In this document: piece after piece, positions 21,326-26,607 of the stretch
Layout of the letters: every line of letters starts with the position of its first letter
Numbering within the stretch: position 1 is the first letter of the stretch
Source of the DNA: Acidobacteriota bacterium
GTDB taxonomy: Bacteria; Acidobacteriota; Terriglobia; Acidiferrales; UBA7541
Length of the DNA stretch: 26,607 nt
NCBI GenBank assembly: GCA_003153585.1
Contig: PLZZ01000127.1
Span: forward strand, 884 to 27,490
Reading direction: 5' to 3'
Position numbers and translations under genes: made by a program
The notes under the pieces: model-generated
Told to the model about the DNA's origin: nothing
Database searches by the model: none
Seen by the model: only the letters and a program-made list of their open reading frames with translations

Positions 21326-22459
21326 ATGCAAATACAGCCCTTTGAACTCGAACGTTGGCAGTCCGTCTGGGAAAACAAAGTTGAATTAAATATTTCCGAG
21401 AGCGGAGTGCATCCACTCACGACTTCCGAACTCGTGCCGGACGCCGCAACGCTCCAGAAAATCCTCGATGTGCCGCAATACTATCCGCAGACGAATGGCA
21501 GCGAGGAATTGCGCTCGCGTATTGCCGAGTTGTATCCCGGAGCGACGGCCGAGAATGTGCTGGTAACCTGCGGCGGCTCCGAAGCCAATTTCATTTCCAC
21601 CTGGTCGCTCATCGAGCCCGGAGACGAAATTGTTTTCATGATGCCGAATTACATGCAGGTTGTTGGGTTGGCGCGCTCATTTGGCGCAACAGTAAAGCCG
21701 CTTTGGTTGCGCGAGGAACTTCAGTGGGGAATCAACATTGGCGAGTTGTCGCGGCTGATCGGGCCAAAGACGAAACTGGTAGCGATTTGCAATCCGAGCA
21801 ACCCCACCGGCTCTGTTTTGCGAAAAGACGAGCGCGAGGCAATCGTGGCTGCCGCCGAAAAGGTGGGCGCCTGGGTTCTTGCCGACGAAGTTTATCGCGG
21901 AGCGGAATTTGATGGCGCAATGACTCCAAGCTTTTGGGGTGGATATGACCGCATCCTATGCACGGCAGGGCTTTCGAAGGCGTACAGTCTGCCTGGTTTG
22001 CGTACCGGATGGGTGGTCGGATCGCCAAAAATGGTAGCGAAGCTGTGGGGACATCATGATTACACGACTATCGGCCCGAGCATGCTCACCGATCTTCTGG
22101 CGTGCGTTGCGCTGGAACCGAGGCGCCGCGCGTGGATTCTAAATCGAACGCGAGAAATCCTGCTGCGCAACTATCCTGTTTTGCGCGCTTGGCTGGAGAG
22201 CCATGCGGATTCGTTCTCGCACGTCCCGCCCAAAGCAGGCGCAATTGCCTGGGCCGGGCTGAGCGGCGGCCGGAATTCCGCTCAAATGGCGGAAGAACTG
22301 CGAGAGAAGAAGGGCGTGCTTCTGGTGGCGGGCGAACAACTGGGAATGGAGTCTTTCGTCCGATTCGGTTTTGGCGGCGATCCTGGACATTTGCAGGAGG
22401 CGCTGGGACGCATAGCCGAGTGGCTGCAGGAAAATCGTGTGCGTTCGCACACGCGGTAG
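21326..22459 (+). CDS. PLP-dependent aminotransferase, class I/II (fold type I)
   Basis: A 377-residue aminotransferase of the AAT I family. The motifs are YYPQTNGSEELRSRIA (52-67), TCGGSEANF (81-89), Asn156 in CNPSNPTG, Asp187 and Tyr190 in LADEVYRG, the PLP lysine Lys218 in AGLSKAYSLPGLRTGW, and the carboxylate-binding Arg346 in SFVRFGFGG. The N-terminus ELNISESGVHPLT differs from aspartate aminotransferases and matches the branch annotated only as 'aminotransferase class I/II'. The substrate is unknown. The ATG at 21326 has AGAGGCAG upstream; 28 further open codons are not family-like. The gene is divergent from the metallophosphoesterase/methyltransferase pair across 198 bases and is followed by the sensor kinase. 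Confidence 0.9.
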   Translation: MQIQPFELERWQSVWENKVELNISESGVHPLTTSELVPDAATLQKILDVPQYYPQTNGSEELRSRIAELYPGATAENVLVTCGGSEANFISTWSLIEPGDEIVFMMPNYMQVVGLARSFGATVKPLWLREELQWGINIGELSRLIGPKTKLVAICNPSNPTGSVLRKDEREAIVAAAEKVGAWVLADEVYRGAEFDGAMTPSFWGGYDRILCTAGLSKAYSLPGLRTGWVVGSPKMVAKLWGHHDYTTIGPSMLTDLLACVALEPRRRAWILNRTREILLRNYPVLRAWLESHADSFSHVPPKAGAIAWAGLSGGRNSAQMAEELREKKGVLLVAGEQLGMESFVRFGFGGDPGHLQEALGRIAEWLQENRVRSHTR

Positions 22460-22525
22460 CCTCTAATCGCAACGAACTGAAACGTTGTGGCTGGCTACGG
22501 AACCGGCGCAAGATTGCGGCTTCCG

Positions 22526-22555
22526 TTGACTTGCCGTCGCCAGCGGCCATAAGAT
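22526..22555 (+). promoter_or_regulatory. Promoter candidate of the hybrid histidine kinase gene
   Basis: TTGACT (22526-22531), an 18-base spacer and TAAGAT (22550-22555) lie 34 bases before the kinase ATG. It would give a leader of about 27 bases. Confidence 0.5.
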
Positions 22556-22589
22556 TGCTCGCTGCTGTGTTGGTCCGGCATCGCCCTCC

Positions 22590-25500
22590 ATGAAAGCGCC
22601 TACACCCGAAAACGAAGTGGCGCGACTCGAAGCCCTCCAGCGGTACGCCATTCTGGATACATTTCCCGAACAGGAATTCGACGACCTTTCCCGCCTTGCT
22701 GCGTTGATCTGCGGCACACCCATCGCGCTGGTTAGCCTGGTGGATGCAAATCGGCAGTGGTTCAAAGCGAAAATCGGAATTGATGAGGCCGAAACGCCGC
22801 GCGACATTGCGTTCTGCGGGCACGCAATTATGCAACGGGATGTAATGGTGGTTCCGGACGCGCTGGCGGACGAACGTTTTCGAGGTAATCCTCTGGTCAC
22901 CGACCGGCCCAAGGTGAGGTTTTATGCCGGCGCGCCTCTGATTACGCAGGAGGGCCATGCGCTGGGAACTCTGTGCGTGCTCGATCACGTTCCTCGGGAT
23001 CTAACGCCGGACCAGAAACAAGCACTGAAAGCGCTGGGCCGCCTGGTAGTAGCTCAGATCGAACTCCGCCGAAGCGTCTCCGACCAGGCGCAAGCGATCC
23101 GAGAGCGCCGCCGTGCAGAAGAAGAACTCGATCAGCTTTTTACACTATCGCTCGACATGCTTTGCATCGCGGGCTTTGACGGATATTTCAAACGAATCAA
23201 TCCTGCATGGGAGGGCACTCTCGGCATTCCGAAAGAGGAGTTGCTATCGCGCCCGTACGTGGATTTTGTTCATCCGGACGATCGCGAAGCCACAATTAAC
23301 GAAGCAAGAAAAATGGATCAAGGAGAGCTGACGATTTCGTTCGAAAATCGCTATCTCTCAGCGGACGGTACATACCGTTGGCTGCTGTGGAATGCGACTC
23401 CGAACAAGAGCCTGCGGCTGATTTTTGCGGTTGCGCGCGATATCACCCAGCGCAAACAGACCGAACGCCGTCTCGCTACGGGTTATGCCGTGACGAATCT
23501 CCTGGCCGAGGCTGAATCCCTGGAGACGGCGGGCCCGGGAATTCTGCAAGCGATTTGCGAAGGACTGGGATGGGAATTGGGTGCGATCTGGGGCGTTGAG
23601 GATAGCGGGGAAGGTCTTCAATGTCTCACCGTCTGGCATTTGCCCCAGCTGGAATTTAGCGAGTTCGTCAGCGCCACGCGCCAAATCACGTTCAAGCGAG
23701 GCGTCGGTCTTCCCGGGCGCGTGTGGGCGTCGGGACAATCGGCATGGATCCCGGATGTACCGCACGACCCCAATTTTCCGCGAGCGCCTCTGGCGGAAGC
23801 CGCAGGATTGCACGCGGCATTCTGCTTTCCGATTCGGACGGGAGAGCGCGTGTTGGGCACCGTTGAATTTTTCAGCCGCGAAATCCGCAAATTGGAAGGC
23901 GAATTGGTAGAAATGTTCGATTCTATCGGTAGCCAGATCGGACAATTCATCGAACGGCGGCGCGCTGAGACGGATTTGAAATTGTATGCCGATTATCTGG
24001 AAGCAGCGAGACACGTGCAGGAAAAGGACGCGAAGCGGCTGGCCGCGTTGGTGAAGGAACTGGAAATCGCCAAGAAAAAAGCAGAAGAAGCCACCCGAGC
24101 CAAAAGCGAATTCCTTGCGAACATGAGCCACGAAATTCGCACGCCGATGAATGCCATCGTAGGCATGACGGAATTTGCCTTGGAAACCAAGTTGACGGCC
24201 GAGCAGCGCGAATATCTGACAACGGTAAAGACTTCAGCGGCGTCGCTTCTGGACTTAATCAACGACATCCTTGATTTTTCAAAGGTCGAGGCACGAAAAG
24301 AAGAATTAGATCGCGTGGAATTCAAGCTGCGGGATACGGTTGCGGATACGATGAAGGTGTTGGCTGTCCGCGCACAGGAAAAAGGTCTGGAATTAGCCTC
24401 ACACTTTCCTCCCGACATTCCCGATGATCTTGTTGGTGATCCGAGCCGGCTCGGGCGGATCATCGTGAACCTAGTAGGCAACGCCATTAAGTTTACCGAG
24501 CGCGGCGAAGTGGTGTTACACGTCGGATTGGAAAAGCGCGAAGGCGCTGAGGTGGTGCTGCACTTCGCCGTTACAGACACGGGAATCGGCATCCCGATTG
24601 ATAAGCAAAAGAGAATCTTCGAAGCCTTCGCGCAAGCGGATACTTCCACGACCAGAAAGTACGGCGGCACGGGACTCGGCCTCGCGATATGTGCGCAACT
24701 CGCGGAACTAATGGGCGGGCGCGTATGGGTCGAAAGCCAGGTGGGATCCGGGAGCACGTTTCACTTTACGGCGCGGTTCGGATTACAGAATGCGTCGGCG
24801 GAAAAATCTCCGGAACCTGCCCCGGTAAAACTGCAGAATCTGCCCGTGCTGGTTGTCGATGACAACGCAACGAACCGCCGCATACTCGAAGAGATGATCA
24901 AGAATTGGCGGATGCGGCCTGTGGCGGCCGCAAACGGAGCAGCCGCTCTGAAGGCCATGAAGCGGGCCCGAACGGAAGGGAATCCGTTTCAAGTAGTTCT
25001 GTTGGACGGGCACATGCCCAAAATGGACGGATTCGAAGTGGCCGCTCGGGTGAAAAAAGATCCGCACCTTCGTCACGCAACCGTGATCTTGCTCACATCC
25101 GCAGGGCGGCGTGAGGATGTGACCCGGGCGAAGACGCTGGGGGTCGCGGCGGCGCTTACAAAGCCGATAAAACAATCCGAACTCTGGGATGCAATCGTAA
25201 CTGCGCTGCACGTTCCGGGGCGCGCTAAGAAGCGACCCTCGATGACGCGCGAGCGGGCGCTTGGTGCGAAGCGTCCTCTACGGATTCTCGTGGCCGAAGA
25301 TAATCCGGTAAATCAGCAACTCGCGCTGCACCTTCTTGAACGGCGCGGACATTCAGCGATCGTTGCGGAAAATGGCCGCGAGGCGCTTGCTGCAATCGAA
25401 AAAAACATATTTGATCTGGTCCTAATGGATGTGCAAATGCCGGAGATGGGAGGCCTGGAAGCTACGCGGGCAATTCGCGAAAAGGAGAAATCCACGGGCA

Positions 25501-26075
25501 AGCATCTGCCCGTTGTTGCCATGACGGCGCACGCCATGCAGGGAGATCGCGAGCGCTGCCTGGAAGCCGGGATGGACGGATATTTGGCGAAGCCGTTGGA
25601 TCCTAAAATATTTCTGCAGGTTGTGGAGGGCACGGCTCTGCCGGGGGGTACAAGCGAAACCGAGCCGAGTATCTTGAAGTCGGAACAAACCGTGGATAAT
25701 TCCACGCTTTTGGCGCGATTCGGCGGTGATCGGAAATTGGTGATCAAGCTGGTAAATGCTTTTCGCAAGGATTGTCCGCGCATGATCACAAGGATTGGAA
25801 GCGCCATCAGATCGCGAGATGCCGCCGCTCTGGCAGATGCAGCTCACGCGCTAAAGGGCTCGGTCGGGAATTTCGGCGCGTCGGCAGCCTTCGAGACAGC
25901 TCGAGAGGTTGAAAAATTGGCTCGTGAGGGTAAACTCGACGGCGCGCGTGAGTTGAGCGGCACACTGGAAGAGCGAATCGCGGCTTTTCTTCTGGCGCTC
26001 CAGGCAATTGCGCAAAGAAACAAAAACATAAAGCGGAGAATCCGCTCGCGAAATTCCCGGCGGAGGAAAAAATGA
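22590..26075 (+). CDS. Hybrid sensor histidine kinase: GAF-PAS-GAF-HisKA-HATPase-REC-REC-HPt
   Basis: A 1161-residue soluble kinase; no membrane segment is seen. Domains in order: GAF (about 25-162), PAS/PAC (about 180-290, with [12 protein letters not shown]), GAF (about 300-455), a coiled coil (about 460-505), and HisKA with the phospho-accepting His514 in [15 protein letters not shown]. The HATPase has its N box at NLVGNAIKF (627-635), G1 at DTGIGI (663-668) and G2 at GGTGLGLAI (692-700). REC1 follows (about 752-870; Asp806, Thr836, Lys858), then REC2 (about 896-1012; Asp947, Thr979, Lys1001) and HPt (about 1040-1140; His1086 in [12 protein letters not shown]). All phosphorelay residues are present, so a His-Asp-His-Asp relay is possible. 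The lysine/arginine-rich tail ends in an ATGA overlap with the next gene. The signal is unknown; the cytosolic GAF domains suggest a small ligand or redox cue. Confidence 0.95.
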   Translation: MKAPTPENEVARLEALQRYAILDTFPEQEFDDLSRLAALICGTPIALVSLVDANRQWFKAKIGIDEAETPRDIAFCGHAIMQRDVMVVPDALADERFRGNPLVTDRPKVRFYAGAPLITQEGHALGTLCVLDHVPRDLTPDQKQALKALGRLVVAQIELRRSVSDQAQAIRERRRAEEELDQLFTLSLDMLCIAGFDGYFKRINPAWEGTLGIPKEELLSRPYVDFVHPDDREATINEARKMDQGELTISFENRYLSADGTYRWLLWNATPNKSLRLIFAVARDITQRKQTERRLATGYAVTNLLAEAESLETAGPGILQAICEGLGWELGAIWGVEDSGEGLQCLTVWHLPQLEFSEFVSATRQITFKRGVGLPGRVWASGQSAWIPDVPHDPNFPRAPLAEAAGLHAAFCFPIRTGERVLGTVEFFSREIRKLEGELVEMFDSIGSQIGQFIERRRAETDLKLYADYLEAARHVQEKDAKRLAALVKELEIAKKKAEEATRAKSEFLANMSHEIRTPMNAIVGMTEFALETKLTAEQREYLTTVKTSAASLLDLINDILDFSKVEARKEELDRVEFKLRDTVADTMKVLAVRAQEKGLELASHFPPDIPDDLVGDPSRLGRIIVNLVGNAIKFTERGEVVLHVGLEKREGAEVVLHFAVTDTGIGIPIDKQKRIFEAFAQADTSTTRKYGGTGLGLAICAQLAELMGGRVWVESQVGSGSTFHFTARFGLQNASAEKSPEPAPVKLQNLPVLVVDDNATNRRILEEMIKNWRMRPVAAANGAAALKAMKRARTEGNPFQVVLLDGHMPKMDGFEVAARVKKDPHLRHATVILLTSAGRREDVTRAKTLGVAAALTKPIKQSELWDAIVTALHVPGRAKKRPSMTRERALGAKRPLRILVAEDNPVNQQLALHLLERRGHSAIVAENGREALAAIEKNIFDLVLMDVQMPEMGGLEATRAIREKEKSTGKHLPVVAMTAHAMQGDRERCLEAGMDGYLAKPLDPKIFLQVVEGTALPGGTSETEPSILKSEQTVDNSTLLARFGGDRKLVIKLVNAFRKDCPRMITRIGSAIRSRDAAALADAAHALKGSVGNFGASAAFETAREVEKLAREGKLDGARELSGTLEERIAAFLLALQAIAQRNKNIKRRIRSRNSRRRKK

Positions 26076-26607
26076 CGCGCATCCTTGTCGCAGATGACGA
26101 TCGCACAACGCGGTTATTGCTTTCCGAGACGCTTCGCGCTCAGAAATTCACGACCGTGAGTGTGGCGGACGGCGCGGCCGCGCTCAAGAAAATGAAGCAG
26201 GGCAAATTCGATTTGGTGCTGCTGGACATATGGATGCCAAAGATGAACGGGCTTGAAGTTCTCAAGAATCTTCGCAGCCTAAAAGTGCGGCCGAAGGTGA
26301 TCGTGATGACTTCCGATGACACGCCTGGGACGTTGCTGAGCGCGATTCGTGAGGAAGCCTACCAGTACGTTGCAAAGCCGATCGAACCGAGAGCGCTGGT
26401 CGCATTAGTGCGGGAAACACTCGCCAAGAAAACGGAGGCAACTCCTATCGAAGTTGTTTCGGCAACTCCCACGTGGGTTGAGCTGCTGGTTTCCTGCTCG
26501 CTCGCGGAGGCCGAACGAATCGAAAGCTTCATGGCGCATCTTAAAACCGGGCTGTCGGATGACGTACAAAGGGCCGTGGGGCAGGCATTTCATGAGTTGC
26601 TCCTGAA
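26072..26607 (+). CDS. Response regulator with C-terminal RsbW-like ATPase domain (3' partial)
   Basis: 178 codons are visible before the window ends. Residues 1-120 are a full receiver domain: acidic pocket Asp8-Asp10 (VADDD), phospho-acceptor Asp52 in [15 protein letters not shown], Thr80 and Lys102 (VAKPIEP). After a short linker, residues 136-178 ([19 protein letters not shown] ... [14 protein letters not shown]) look like the start of an RsbW-type HATPase domain, where the helix ending in HELL would hold the N box, but the ATP-binding part lies beyond the window. The start overlaps the kinase stop (ATGA) and has GGAGG 6 bases upstream, so the two are translationally coupled. The upstream HPt domain could phosphorylate Asp52. 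The output domain is a probable, not certain, call. Confidence 0.85.
   Translation, partial: MTRILVADDDRTTRLLLSETLRAQKFTTVSVADGAAALKKMKQGKFDLVLLDIWMPKMNGLEVLKNLRSLKVRPKVIVMTSDDTPGTLLSAIREEAYQYVAKPIEPRALVALVRETLAKKTEATPIEVVSATPTWVELLVSCSLAEAERIESFMAHLKTGLSDDVQRAVGQAFHELLL

Noticed and set aside
22086..22988. 300-residue minus-strand ORF
   Set aside because: Antisense to the aminotransferase end and kinase start, both of which have clear family motifs; its own product has no domain and is Arg/Pro-rich.
23358..24131. 257-residue minus-strand ORF, and a similar one at 23993-24757
   Set aside because: Both lie opposite the GAF and HisKA regions of the hybrid kinase, whose frame is well supported.

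Overview
The window looks like a chromosomal segment of a moderately GC-rich, free-living heterotrophic bacterium, most likely an acidobacterium of the Koribacter/Terriglobia type. This is inferred from gene style, not proven: a short-form 2-oxoglutarate dehydrogenase E1, an S21 gene next to a small double-zinc-ribbon gene, an M1-like metalloprotease fused to a carboxypeptidase-regulatory-like domain, scattered DinB/YfiT-fold genes, and a very large GAF/PAS hybrid histidine kinase. I see no insertion sequence, phage gene, CRISPR array, rRNA or plasmid function. Genes are mostly single or in pairs, on both strands, with short intergenic gaps that often hold well-formed inverted repeats.

Layout. 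1-2.1 kb (+): the C-terminal part of a tandem-domain SagB-type nitroreductase, a 96-residue partner of unknown function, and a DinB-fold protein. 2.1-4.4 kb: a small winged-helix regulator (-) with a palindrome at its start, a VOC/glyoxalase-fold protein (+), and a dicarboxylate/amino-acid:cation symporter (-). 4.5-10.5 kb: threonine synthase (+), a secreted or membrane-anchored M1-family metallopeptidase (-), and D-3-phosphoglycerate dehydrogenase (+), followed by tRNA-Pro(CGG). 10.7-13.5 kb (-): glycerol kinase and ADP-glucose pyrophosphorylase, possibly co-transcribed. 13.5-14.6 kb (+): a 309-bp regulatory interval, ribosomal protein S21, a zinc-ribbon protein and a strong intrinsic terminator. 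14.6-15.8 kb (-): a histidinol-phosphate-aminotransferase-like protein with a Tat signal. 15.9-18.9 kb (+): a second DinB-fold protein and sucA. 18.9-21.1 kb (-): a SAM-dependent O-methyltransferase-like protein and a secreted metallophosphoesterase. 21.3-26.6 kb (+): a PLP aminotransferase, a 1161-residue hybrid histidine kinase (GAF-PAS-GAF-HisKA-HATPase-REC-REC-HPt), and a translationally coupled REC protein, cut by the window end, whose C-terminus looks like the start of an RsbW-type ATPase domain.

How the genes fit together. Central metabolism dominates: serine and threonine synthesis (SerA, ThrC), the TCA cycle (SucA), glycogen precursor synthesis (GlgC) and glycerol use (GlpK). The clearest functional unit is the kinase plus REC-ATPase pair at the right edge, which suggests a phosphorelay ending in a partner-switching type output. 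I found no convincing wholly new multi-gene system. The most interesting points are the SagB/96-residue pair at the left edge, the Tat-signal aminotransferase, the M1 protein that keeps its zinc site but lacks GAMEN, the apparently leaderless serA and regulator genes, and several near-perfect palindromes at gene starts.
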